In this document: one piece after another, positions 44,146 through 52,174 of the stretch
Layout: each line of letters begins with the position of its first letter
Numbering within the stretch: position 1 is the first letter of the stretch
Notes under the pieces: model-generated
Seen by the model: only the letters and a program-made list of their open reading frames with translations
Databases searched by the model: none
What the model was told of the DNA's origin: nothing
Source of the DNA: Mannheimia varigena
Lineage (GTDB): Bacteria > Pseudomonadota > Gammaproteobacteria > Enterobacterales > Pasteurellaceae
Assembly (NCBI RefSeq): GCF_013377235.1
Contig: NZ_CP016226.1
Span: 62,001-126,000 of the forward strand
DNA: 64,000 nt
Reading direction: 5' to 3'
Translations under genes and position numbers: made by a program

Positions 44146-44622
44146 TTATTTCACAATTTCAAATTCTAAGCCTTTAAATATTTGGTTGTTGATTTGAACT
44201 TCCATTTTGTATTTTCCGACGGGATCGGTTTTGTCAAAACCCCAACAGCGGCTCAGCGGCTGATTATTAACAAGGTTGACTTCTGTAGTGATTGTATGAT
44301 TTTTGCCATCTTCAGATGAGTCAACTCGAGAACCCGGTGAAGCTAATTTCATTTCAGCTGGTGCATAGAATGCTTCAGCTATCATCACTTTATTCTGTGT
44401 TGGAACATTAATACTATACCAACAAAGTTGAGTTTGTTTTTTGCTGATAGAAAGCTTATTTCCCTTAATCGGTTTAGCGGCTTTGCCACTCACGTCTAAC
44501 ACTTGCAATACAACAGCGGGTTTACCTTCAACAGGAGTTTTTGGAGTAATCGTTTTTTCTGCTGCTGCAAAGCTGTATTGTGAGGTAACAACTAATGCAA
44601 AGATTGTTAATAATTTATTCAT
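44146..44622 (-). CDS. putative periplasmic protein, function unknown
   Basis: 158 residues with a clear signal peptide (MNKLLTIFALVVTSQYSFAA, cleavage after the second or third Ala). The mature part is beta-rich and without membrane segments: KPAVVLQVLDVSGKAAKPI, LCWYSINVP, AEAFYAPAEMKLASPGS, SRCWGFDKTDPVGKYKMEVQ. The two tryptophan-cysteine spots (LCW, RCW) could form a disulfide. I do not recognise a family. Its ATG overlaps the end of the yoaH-like gene by eight bases, so translation is coupled. Confidence 0.75.
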   Translation of the reverse strand: MNKLLTIFALVVTSQYSFAAAEKTITPKTPVEGKPAVVLQVLDVSGKAAKPIKGNKLSISKKQTQLCWYSINVPTQNKVMIAEAFYAPAEMKLASPGSRVDSSEDGKNHTITTEVNLVNNQPLSRCWGFDKTDPVGKYKMEVQINNQIFKGLEFEIVK

Positions 44623-44779
44623 TTTTCATTTTCTCCGATTTTTGGTGCTTTTCTCTTAATTGAGTAGCAATAATTTGAATGGCCTCTCCAGCACTTATGC
44701 CTTTTGCCATCAGTTTTTGAATTTCTTCTACTGCAGCTTGTTGCTGTTCGTGGGTGAGCGATAAAAGTGAATTATCCAT
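44615..44779 (-). CDS. yoaH: YoaH-like UPF0181 small protein
   Basis: 54-residue protein: MDNSLLSLTHEQQQAAVEEI, then QKLMAKGISAGEAIQIIATQ and a Lys-rich tail. The segment SLTHEQQQxAVExIQxLMAxG is nearly that of E. coli YoaH. The function of UPF0181 is unknown. It lies 17 bases after the truC stop on the minus strand, wait-free of any terminator, and overlaps the next gene by eight bases. It is easily missed because of its length. Confidence 0.85.
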   Translation of the reverse strand: MDNSLLSLTHEQQQAAVEEIQKLMAKGISAGEAIQIIATQLREKHQKSEKMKNE

Positions 44780-44796
44780 ATAATTGTCCTGTTAGT

Positions 44797-45528
44797 CTAA
44801 CGAAATTGGGTAAAGTTCCAGTCAAGAAATGTAAAGAGTTGTCGCCATTGTTCATCAAGCGGTGCAATTATCTCTATTTTTTGCAAATTTTTGGGATGAT
44901 GAAATTGCAACTTATAGGCATGCAACATTAAACGGCTCACGTTTGATTTTTCTGTCAACGCCCGATTTTGGTGCAGGTCGCCATATTTGGAATCCCCCAT
45001 AATCGGGTGGAACAGATGCTTCATATGACGGCGGAGCTGGTGTTTCCGCCCGGTTTGCGGTTTTAACTCCACCAAACTATAACGAGCGGTAGTGTGTTTG
45101 CCGGCAGGATAGGGCATTTCCACCGTGGCTAAACCTTGGTAATCGGTAACTGCTTCTTGAGCCTCTTTTTCCTGCGAAAATTTATCGGCAATTTTATCTA
45201 AAATCACTTTAAGCGGATAATCAATTCGAGCCTCGCCTTGCAAGTAGCCTCGCACCACCGCCAAATAGCTTTTTTGCACTAAATGTTGTTCAAACTGCTC
45301 GCTCATTAAACGAGCCATGTTGCTGTTTAATGCAAACAGCAACACGCCCGAAGTTGGGCGGTCAAGCCGATGAATCGGAAAAACGTGCTGTCCGATTTGA
45401 TCCCGCAAGGTCTGCATCGCAAATTGGGTTTCGTGCTTGTCTAGCCAAGAACGGTGAACTAACATTCCGGCCGGTTTGTTGATGGCGATAAGATCGTCAT
45501 CGCGGTATAAGATTTCTAAGGTCATCAT
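44797..45528 (-). CDS. truC: tRNA pseudouridine(65) synthase
   Basis: RluA-family pseudouridine synthase, 243 residues. ILYRDDDLIAINKPAGMLVH and the catalytic block PIHRLDRPTSGVLLFAL with Asp56 are diagnostic; HQLRRHMKHLFHPIMGDSKYG follows. TruC rather than another RluA member is supported by the yqcC neighbour, the same pairing as in E. coli. The ribosome site is weak and either of two adjacent ATGs could be used. It appears to be the first gene of truC-yoaH-(44146 gene). Confidence 0.93.
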   Translation of the reverse strand: MMTLEILYRDDDLIAINKPAGMLVHRSWLDKHETQFAMQTLRDQIGQHVFPIHRLDRPTSGVLLFALNSNMARLMSEQFEQHLVQKSYLAVVRGYLQGEARIDYPLKVILDKIADKFSQEKEAQEAVTDYQGLATVEMPYPAGKHTTARYSLVELKPQTGRKHQLRRHMKHLFHPIMGDSKYGDLHQNRALTEKSNVSRLMLHAYKLQFHHPKNLQKIEIIAPLDEQWRQLFTFLDWNFTQFR

Positions 45529-45551
45529 ATTTTGTGTATGAGCTAATTTAT

Positions 45552-45706
45552 CAAATCTCCCCTAATCCCTCTTTTCTAAAGAGGGGAACAGATCTCCATA
45601 AATATTTTATTCATCTTTCGTTGACTTAAGTCGTAAATAGTCCGATGAATATCAAGAATGCTCCGCACGATTCCTCCTCTTTAGAAAAGAGGAGAGGGGA
45701 GATTTG
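45552..45706. mobile_element. MITE-like element with terminal inverted repeats
   Basis: A 155-base element between truC and yqcC. Its ends are inverted repeats of about 36 bases: both begin CAAATCTCCCCT and both continue into CCTCTTTTCTAAAGAGG, which is itself a 7-base hairpin with a 3-base centre. The inside (45590-45670) has no frame. No transposase and no clear target duplication is visible. This type of CTCCCCT / AAAGAGG repeat looks like a non-autonomous element. Confidence 0.7.
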
Positions 45707-45739
45707 TCAGAGTCAAGGGCAAAGTGAGAGATAATCAAA

Positions 45740-46051
45740 TTAATCCTTCAACAACTTTTCCAACTTCAACAACGGCTCGTAAATTGCTTTTAGATAGTCT
45801 GCGGTTTTCAGTGACTCTTCCAAATAAGGAGTAATAGCAAAATTGCGGGGCAGATCGGCACCGGCGTCTAAAATCGCCTGCATTCTCGGGATAAAAATCC
45901 ATTGTAGCCACTGCGTTGGCGAGAGAGTTTCGACACAAAACGGCTGCGGATTTGCCATTGCCTCAAGGCTCGGCGGTGTGGCTTCCCAAAGGTTGTGCAA
46001 ACGCATTGCAATTTGTAAATCGGATAAATGTTGTTTAACTTCTGCTTTCAT
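45740..46051 (-). CDS. yqcC: YqcC family (DUF446) protein
   Basis: 103-residue soluble helical protein: LSDLQIAMRLHNLWEATPPS, PFCVETLSPTQWLQWIFIPR, MQAILDAGADLPRNFAITPY. These blocks define DUF446. It normally accompanies truC, as here, although a MITE-like element now separates the two. Its role is unknown. Confidence 0.9.
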   Translation of the reverse strand: MKAEVKQHLSDLQIAMRLHNLWEATPPSLEAMANPQPFCVETLSPTQWLQWIFIPRMQAILDAGADLPRNFAITPYLEESLKTADYLKAIYEPLLKLEKLLKD

Positions 46052-46142
46052 TTGTTGAGTTTCGGCTTGTTAAATTGAGCTTTTTCGGGTAAAAATAGGT
46101 AAGAATTTTAGCACTCAATCTGATTTCTCTCTAGGAATTTAT

Positions 46143-47561
46143 ATGCAACCTCACAACAACCAACCGACAATTCTGCAAAAAATCGTGCAAGATAAAGCAG
46201 TTTGGGTCGAACAGAAGCAAAAAACCTTTCCGTTAAGCGAATTTCAGCACAAGATCGTCAAAAGTGATCGGGATTTTTATGCCGCTCTCGCCAAAGGCAC
46301 TCACCAAGAGCCCGCCTATATTTTGGAATGTAAAAAAGCCTCTCCGTCAAAAGGCTTAATTCGGGCGGAATTTGATTTAGATGCGATTGCTCAAGTCTAT
46401 AAAAATTACGCTACCGCCATCTCGGTGCTAACGGACGAGCAATATTTCCAAGGCGATTTTCGCTATATCGACCAAGTCAAACAGCAAACCAGCCAGCCGA
46501 TTTTGTGCAAAGATTTTATGATTTCGGCGTATCAGGTTTACCTCGCTCGCTTCTACAATGCCGATGCGATTTTGCTGATGCTTTCGGTGGTGGATGATGC
46601 CGCTTACCGTGAACTGGCGGATTTAGCTCATTCGCTCGGAATGGGGGTGCTTACCGAAACCAGTAACGATGCAGAATTTGAGCGTGCGTTGGAGTTGGGG
46701 GCGAAAGTAATTGGCGTGAATAACCGTGATTTACACACGCTTACCATTGATATGAACCGTATTGTGGATTTGGTGGAGAAATATCGAGAGCAAATTCCGT
46801 CTGATGTCTGTTTGATTTCCGAATCGGGCATTAACGATCACAATCAAGTTAAATGCATTAAGCCTTATGTTCACGCTTTTTTGATCGGCAGTAGCTTGAT
46901 GGGCAATGCGGATCTGAATAATGCTGTGCGTGCGGTGGTTTTCGGTGAAAATAAAGTGTGCGGTTTGACTCGAGTGCAAGATGTCAAAGCGGTGTATGAA
47001 CTAGGGGCGTTGTACGGCGGTTTAATTTTCGCCGAAGGCTCGCCACGCCAGCTTTCCCTTCGCCAAGCTCAAGAATTGGTGGTAAACGCTCCGCTTCGTT
47101 ATGTGGGCGTTTTCCAAAATCAAGCGGTCGAATTTGTGGAGAAAATTGCAAAACAGTTGGAGTTGTTTGCTGTGCAACTACACGGTTCGGAAGATGACGG
47201 TTATATTGCCGAACTTACCGAAAAATTGGGTGGAAAAACCCAAATTTGGAAAGCGTTGTCGGTGGATATTGAAGCGGAAAGCCTTGAATTTCAAGACAAT
47301 CCGCAAGTTGCTCGTTATGTGCTGGATAGTAAAATTGGTTCACAACAAGGCGGCACAGGCAAAACCTTTGATTGGGCATTAATTCCTGATACCTTAAAAC
47401 AGAATGCATTATTAGCAGGCGGTATTAACGTGGAGAATATTAAAGCTGCTTTGGCTCAAGGTTGTTTAGGCGTAGATTTAAACTCAGGGGTTGAAAGTGC
47501 CAAGGGTATAAAAGATTTGTCAAAACTGACAGCTTGTTTTGAAAAAATTATTCGTGCATAG
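46143..47561 (+). CDS. trpCF: bifunctional indole-3-glycerol phosphate synthase / phosphoribosylanthranilate isomerase
   Basis: Two consecutive tryptophan-pathway steps in one 472-residue chain. The N-terminal TrpC barrel has ECKKASPSKGLI, CKDFMISAYQVYLA and LISESGI; the C-terminal TrpF barrel (from about residue 258, KVCGLTRVQDV) has the isomerase Cys and LAGGINVENIKAA near the end. The fusion is the usual gamma-proteobacterial form. No other trp gene and no TrpR operator or leader peptide is visible nearby, so it is split from the rest of the pathway. AGGAATTTAT precedes the ATG. Confidence 0.97.
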   Translation: MQPHNNQPTILQKIVQDKAVWVEQKQKTFPLSEFQHKIVKSDRDFYAALAKGTHQEPAYILECKKASPSKGLIRAEFDLDAIAQVYKNYATAISVLTDEQYFQGDFRYIDQVKQQTSQPILCKDFMISAYQVYLARFYNADAILLMLSVVDDAAYRELADLAHSLGMGVLTETSNDAEFERALELGAKVIGVNNRDLHTLTIDMNRIVDLVEKYREQIPSDVCLISESGINDHNQVKCIKPYVHAFLIGSSLMGNADLNNAVRAVVFGENKVCGLTRVQDVKAVYELGALYGGLIFAEGSPRQLSLRQAQELVVNAPLRYVGVFQNQAVEFVEKIAKQLELFAVQLHGSEDDGYIAELTEKLGGKTQIWKALSVDIEAESLEFQDNPQVARYVLDSKIGSQQGGTGKTFDWALIPDTLKQNALLAGGINVENIKAALAQGCLGVDLNSGVESAKGIKDLSKLTACFEKIIRA

Positions 47562-47602
47562 TTTTTTAAAGTTAGATTAAGTTGTGCTAGAATAGCAACG
47601 AT

Positions 47603-47712
47603 TTTAAACAATAATTCATGAGGATTAAATTATGGGTACTTTTGGTTATTCAATGATGACAGTAGTTGGCGCACTGAGTATGATCGTATTTTTAGCCTAC
47701 AATATTTTCTAA
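47603..47712 (+). CDS. 26-residue putative membrane microprotein with its promoter
   Basis: The frame itself is 47632-47712: MGTFGYSMMTVVGALSMIVF then LAYNIF and a stop. AGGA stands eight bases before the ATG, an extended -10 (TGCTAGAAT, about 47586-47594) lies upstream, and a strong terminator follows. The peptide is one hydrophobic helix, as in other small inner-membrane peptides that stabilise larger complexes. I do not recognise it; it is unlike CydX or KdpF. Confidence comes from the complete transcription unit. Confidence 0.6.
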
Positions 47713-47729
47713 TATTTATTCACCATAAG

Positions 47730-47760
47730 ACACGGAAAATCGTTTGGTTTTCCGTGTTTT
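47730..47760 (+). terminator. terminator of the microprotein gene
   Basis: Ten-base stem ACACGGAAAA / TTTTCCGTGT with an eight-base loop, then TTTG. It lies 18 bases after the 26-codon frame and directly before mnmC. Confidence 0.88.
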
Positions 47761-47775
47761 GTTTTAGGAAATCAT

Positions 47776-49776
47776 ATGTCCAAACTTACTTTTGCTGCGC
47801 TCTCCTTTAATTCTTCGAACACTCCTGTTTCCGACCAATTCGATGATATTTATTTTTCTACCCAAGATGGTTTGGCGGAAAGCCATTATGTGTTCCAAGA
47901 GGGGAATCAACTCTGGGAAAAATGGCTCTCGCATAGCCGAGAGGCGTTCGTGATTGCGGAAACCGGCTTTGGCACAGGATTGAATTTTTTTGCGGTGGCG
48001 GAGAAATTCAAGCAATTTCGAGCTGCATTTCCGGAAAGTAAACTAAAACGGCTTTACTTTATCTCTTTTGAAAAATTTCCGTTAACTTCGGCACAATTAG
48101 CAGAAATTCACCAAAATTATCCACAATTTGCAACCTTTTCGCAAAATTTAACCGCTTGTTGGCAGCCTCGCCAAAACGGTTGTCAGCGTTATCATTTTGG
48201 CGATATTTATCTGGACTTATGGTTTGGTGACATTGCGGAAAACTTACCGCAGCTGGGCGATCTTTACACCAACACCATTGATGCGTGGTTTTTAGATGGT
48301 TTTTCACCAGACAAAAATCCGGAAATGTGGAACGAAAATTTGTATCAGCAGATGTTTCGCTTAAGTCGCAATGGCGGCACTTTTGCGACTTTTACTGCTT
48401 CAAGCAATGTTCGCCGAGGCTTACAAGCTGTGGGCTTTGCAGTGTATAAACGTAAAGGCTTTGGCAAAAAACGAGAAATGTTGTGGGGTGAAAAGCCGTT
48501 AGATAGCGAAAATCAGCCACCTCGTTACCCTTATTTTTTTGCTAAAAATGAAACCGTAGAAGATGTTGCGATTATCGGCGGCGGTGTGGCGAGCCTGTTT
48601 TTGGCGTTGTCGTTACTAGAGAAAGGCAAGCAAGTCACGCTATATTGCAAAGATGAAGCTTTGGCAATGAACGCTTCAGGCAATTTACAAGGAGCAATTT
48701 ATCCGCAACTGAGCGATGATGATGAACGCAATGTACGGTTTTATATCCATAGTTTTGATTACGCTTTGCAACGCTTGAGCCAGTTGGAAAAAGTGATTGA
48801 GTTTGAGCATAATTTAAGCGGTGTGGCGTTATATGCCTACAATGAAAAAACCGAGAAAAAGCTCAATAAAATTGCCGAGCAAACCGATGATGAAACCTTA
48901 TTTCAGCTCTGCACAGCGGAGGACTTAAGCGAAAAGTTAGGGCTAAGCGTACCAAATGGCGGAGCTTTTATTCCGCAAGGCGGCTGGCTTTCACCAGTGC
49001 AGTTTGTGCGAAATGGCTTTGTGTGGTTGGAACGCCAAGGATTAAAAATCGTGCTAAATCATAAGGTAGAAAATTTAACGTGGACAGATGGCAAATGGCA
49101 GTGGCAAACAGATGGCAAAACCTTCAGCCATCAAGCAGTGGTACTGGCAAATGGGCACACGCTCAACGCATTTAGTCAAGCGAATGGTATTCCTCTTTAT
49201 CCTGTGCGAGGGCAGGTTAGCCAAATTCCTAGTACGCTGGAGCTGCAAAAACTCAAATGTGTGGTTTGTTATGACGGCTATCTTACCCCTATTTCCCAAG
49301 CCGGCACGCATTGCGTGGGAGCAAGCCATCTTCGAGATAATGCGGATACGCAGTTTAGCGAAACTGAACATTTAGAGAATATTGCAAAACTTCAGCAAAA
49401 TCTCACCGCTTGTGAATGGACGAAAGGCATTGATTATTCACAAAACTTAGCGAAAGTCGGCATTCGAGCTGCATTTCGAGATCGTGTGCCAATGGTGGGG
49501 GCAGTGCATCATTTTGAAAAACAGAAAGAGCAATATGCCAATTTGTATAACCAGCTAAGACGCAAACAAGCGGTCGAAAATGCGGAAATTTTTGCAAATT
49601 TATATATGGTGAACGGGCTAGCTTCTCGAGGGCTTACTACCGCCCCATTACTGGGAGAGATGCTGGCTAGTTTGATTTGCAATGAACCTGTGCCGATAAG
49701 CGAAGAGATTTGGCATAACCTAAGCCCAAATCGTACTTGGATGAGAAAGTTGCTAAAAGGCTCAGCAGTCGAGTAA
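47776..49776 (+). CDS. mnmC: bifunctional tRNA wobble-uridine modification enzyme MnmC
   Basis: Completes 5-methylaminomethyl-(2-thio)uridine at tRNA wobble position 34. 666 residues: N-terminal methyltransferase (FVIAETGFGTGLNFFAVAE, DAWFLDGFSPDKNPEMW) and C-terminal FAD oxidoreductase (VAIIGGGVASLFLALSLLEK at about 258, ending GLASRGLTTAPLLGEMLAS). TAGGAAAT precedes the ATG. It carries two uptake signals of its own (48151, 49405) and a third (49566). Confidence 0.96.
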   Translation: MSKLTFAALSFNSSNTPVSDQFDDIYFSTQDGLAESHYVFQEGNQLWEKWLSHSREAFVIAETGFGTGLNFFAVAEKFKQFRAAFPESKLKRLYFISFEKFPLTSAQLAEIHQNYPQFATFSQNLTACWQPRQNGCQRYHFGDIYLDLWFGDIAENLPQLGDLYTNTIDAWFLDGFSPDKNPEMWNENLYQQMFRLSRNGGTFATFTASSNVRRGLQAVGFAVYKRKGFGKKREMLWGEKPLDSENQPPRYPYFFAKNETVEDVAIIGGGVASLFLALSLLEKGKQVTLYCKDEALAMNASGNLQGAIYPQLSDDDERNVRFYIHSFDYALQRLSQLEKVIEFEHNLSGVALYAYNEKTEKKLNKIAEQTDDETLFQLCTAEDLSEKLGLSVPNGGAFIPQGGWLSPVQFVRNGFVWLERQGLKIVLNHKVENLTWTDGKWQWQTDGKTFSHQAVVLANGHTLNAFSQANGIPLYPVRGQVSQIPSTLELQKLKCVVCYDGYLTPISQAGTHCVGASHLRDNADTQFSETEHLENIAKLQQNLTACEWTKGIDYSQNLAKVGIRAAFRDRVPMVGAVHHFEKQKEQYANLYNQLRRKQAVENAEIFANLYMVNGLASRGLTTAPLLGEMLASLICNEPVPISEEIWHNLSPNRTWMRKLLKGSAVE

Positions 49777-49784
49777 AAAAAGAT

Positions 49785-49810
49785 AACCCCGAACATCGTT
49801 CGGGGTTTTG
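49785..49810. terminator. bidirectional terminator between mnmC and lpxA
   Basis: Nine-base stem AACCCCGAA / TTCGGGGTT with a five-base loop between the convergent genes; T run on the plus strand. Confidence 0.88.
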
Positions 49811-49820
49811 TTTTTTGGTC

Positions 49821-50615
49821 CTAGCGGATAATACCACGAGTTGAACGTTTGAAGAATTGCAGGAAAATCGCAACAGCAGGTTCGGTAGCTGCAACTTGTT
49901 CTATTTCTACTAAGCACTCTTCCAAAGTTTTACCGCTAGAATAAATCAGCTTATAAGCTTTGCGGATTGCGTGTAATGCCGCTTTATCAAAACCACGACG
50001 TTTTAAACCTTCAAGGTTGATACCAAACGGACGTGCGTGGTTGCCTTGTGCCATTACATAAGGTGGCACGTCTTGGCTTACCATTGAGCCGCCGCCGAGC
50101 ATAACGTGTGAGCCGACTACCACGAATTGGTGGATAGCTGACATTCCGCCTACGATCACGAAATCATCAAGCGTTACGTGTCCGGCAAGCGTCCCATTAT
50201 TGGCGATAATACAGCGGTTGCCAATAGAGCAATCGTGGGCAATGTGAGTGTTGATCATAAATAGGTTATCATCACCAATTTTTGTTACCCCGCCACCTTG
50301 CACGGTGCCACGGTGAATGGTCACGCTTTCACGAATACGGTTACGATTACCGATCACCACTTTGGTCGGCTCGCCTTGATATTTCAAGTCTTGGTTGATT
50401 TCACCAATGCTGGCAAATTGAAAAATATGGTTATCTTCGCCAATTTCAGTTAGACCGTTGATGACTACGTGTGAATGAATTTTGGTTCTTGCCCCAATTT
50501 TTACGTCTTTACCGATCACAGAGTATGGACCAATTTCAACGTGTGCACCAATTTGTGCGCCATCTTCAATAATAGCAAGCGGGCTGATTTTAGCCGTTGA
50601 GTCAATTAGACGCAT
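49821..50615 (-). CDS. lpxA: UDP-N-acetylglucosamine acyltransferase LpxA
   Basis: First step of lipid A synthesis. 264 residues of left-handed beta helix built from hexapeptide repeats (IGAHVEIGPYSVIGKDVKIG), followed by a C-terminal helical part (GLKRRGFDKAALHAIRKAYK). The catalytic His is in NTHIAHDCSIGNRCI. Last gene of the envelope operon; lpxB, which usually follows, is not here. AGGGAGCT precedes the ATG. Confidence 0.97.
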   Translation of the reverse strand: MRLIDSTAKISPLAIIEDGAQIGAHVEIGPYSVIGKDVKIGARTKIHSHVVINGLTEIGEDNHIFQFASIGEINQDLKYQGEPTKVVIGNRNRIRESVTIHRGTVQGGGVTKIGDDNLFMINTHIAHDCSIGNRCIIANNGTLAGHVTLDDFVIVGGMSAIHQFVVVGSHVMLGGGSMVSQDVPPYVMAQGNHARPFGINLEGLKRRGFDKAALHAIRKAYKLIYSSGKTLEECLVEIEQVAATEPAVAIFLQFFKRSTRGIIR

Positions 50616-50648
50616 AGTAAGCTCCCTTTATTTTAGGATTAAAATTGA

Positions 50649-51116
50649 TTATTTACGGCGTGCGCACATTAGGTCTGCTTCGCAAACTAGTTTACCGTCA
50701 ACGTATGCTTTGCCTGTAAACTTAGTGATGCCACGCACCTCTTTTAAGAATTCAACTTCTAATTCAAGACGATCGCCCGGCACAACAGGACGTTTGAAAC
50801 GAGCATTATCAATAGCAGCGAAGTAGTAAAGTTCATCTTCACTTAATTTGCCATAGGTTGCAACTGCTAACACACCGGTAGCTTGAGCCATTGCTTCAAG
50901 AATGAGTACACCTGGGAAAATAGGCGAATTTGGGAAATGACCTGTAAAGCAAGGCTCATTAAACGTTACATTTTTAATTGCTTTCAACCATTTGCCTTCT
51001 TCGTAATCGGTTACACGATCGACTAATAAAAATGGGTAACGGTGAGGCAACATATCCATAATTTCCGTTACTTCAATAATTTTTGGCTCACGATTTTCAG
51101 TTGTAATTTTTGTCAC
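50649..51116 (-). CDS. fabZ: 3-hydroxyacyl-ACP dehydratase FabZ
   Basis: Dehydrates 3-hydroxyacyl-ACP in fatty-acid synthesis. 155 residues with the hot-dog fold: MLPHRYPFLLVDRV, catalytic His60 in FTGHFPNSPIFPG and Glu74 in LILEAMAQ. It lies between lpxD and lpxA, so lipid A and fatty-acid flux are set by one transcript. Confidence 0.97.
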   Translation of the reverse strand: MTKITTENREPKIIEVTEIMDMLPHRYPFLLVDRVTDYEEGKWLKAIKNVTFNEPCFTGHFPNSPIFPGVLILEAMAQATGVLAVATYGKLSEDELYYFAAIDNARFKRPVVPGDRLELEVEFLKEVRGITKFTGKAYVDGKLVCEADLMCARRK

Positions 51117-51148
51117 TTTAGACCTCTAAATAAAAACTCTAAGTAAAA

Positions 51149-52174
51149 TTAATCGTTAAAACGCTTTTCTAACGATTTTAAACGTTTGTTCATTTCATCA
51201 ATATTCATTACTAATGCAGCTGTTTTACGCCACTCTTTGTTGGTTTGTAGCGGAATGCCTGATGAGTAAATACCTTTTTCCGTGATAGGTCGCATCACCA
51301 TTCCCATTCCGGTAATGATTGCACCGTCACAAATTTCCATATGACCGTTGATCACACTCGCCCCGCCAATTTGGCAGAATCGACCGACTTTTAAGCTACC
51401 AGCCATAATTACACCGCCGGCTACCGCTGTGCCGAAGCCAATGTGGACATTATGAGCAATTTGGCAGAGGTTGTCGATAATTACATTATCTTCGATCACG
51501 GTAGGATCTAACGCCCCACGGTCGATACAGGTGCAAGAGCCGATTTCAACACGGTTGCCGATAATCACACCACCGGTTTGCGGTATTTTGATCCATTGAC
51601 CTTTGTCGTTGGCATAACCAAAACCATCGCTACCAATCACAGCGGAAGATTGAATTAAGCAATCAGAGCCGATTTGAACGTTGTGGTAAACCGATACATT
51701 TGCCCAAAGTTGGGTTCTTGCCCCGATTTTGCTATTTTTACCGACAAAGCAGCCAGCACCGATTATGGCATCGTCACCTAGCTCAACGCCACTTTCAATC
51801 ACTGCGTTTGCACCAACGGATACATTATGACCTAATTTTGCCTCAGGGGAAATTACCGCATTCGGGTGAATGCCTGTGGCAGCTTTTGGGGTGGTATCCA
51901 TATATTGCGCGAGCAAGGCGTAGGCAACATAAGGATTTGCCACAATCACTAAGTTTTGATCTTCACGGCAAAATTCCACATCAGCAGGGCTGACGATAAT
52001 TGCCCCCGCATTACAAGCGGCTAAATTTTCTCGATATTTTGCATTTGAGATAAAGGTAATTTGCGAGCTATTGGCTTTATCTAAAGCAGCTATGCTTTGA
52101 ATAGCCAAATCGGCGTTACCCCTAAGAGTACCGCCGATATGCTCCGCCAAATCAATTAAACGGAAATTTGCCAT
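51149..52174 (-). CDS. lpxD: UDP-3-O-(3-hydroxymyristoyl)glucosamine N-acyltransferase LpxD
   Basis: Third step of lipid A synthesis. 341 residues: N-terminal uridine-binding domain (LIDLAEHIGGTLRG), hexapeptide-repeat helix with the catalytic His region CQIAHNVHIGFGT, and a short C-terminal helix (NIDEMNKRLKSLEKRF). Its ATG shares one base with the skp stop, so the two are translationally coupled. Confidence 0.97.
   Translation of the reverse strand: MANFRLIDLAEHIGGTLRGNADLAIQSIAALDKANSSQITFISNAKYRENLAACNAGAIIVSPADVEFCREDQNLVIVANPYVAYALLAQYMDTTPKAATGIHPNAVISPEAKLGHNVSVGANAVIESGVELGDDAIIGAGCFVGKNSKIGARTQLWANVSVYHNVQIGSDCLIQSSAVIGSDGFGYANDKGQWIKIPQTGGVIIGNRVEIGSCTCIDRGALDPTVIEDNVIIDNLCQIAHNVHIGFGTAVAGGVIMAGSLKVGRFCQIGGASVINGHMEICDGAIITGMGMVMRPITEKGIYSSGIPLQTNKEWRKTAALVMNIDEMNKRLKSLEKRFND

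Noticed and set aside
45735..45938. Alternative frame over the yqcC end
   Set aside because: Overlaps yqcC on the same strand in another frame and lacks any family resemblance; yqcC is clearly the real gene.
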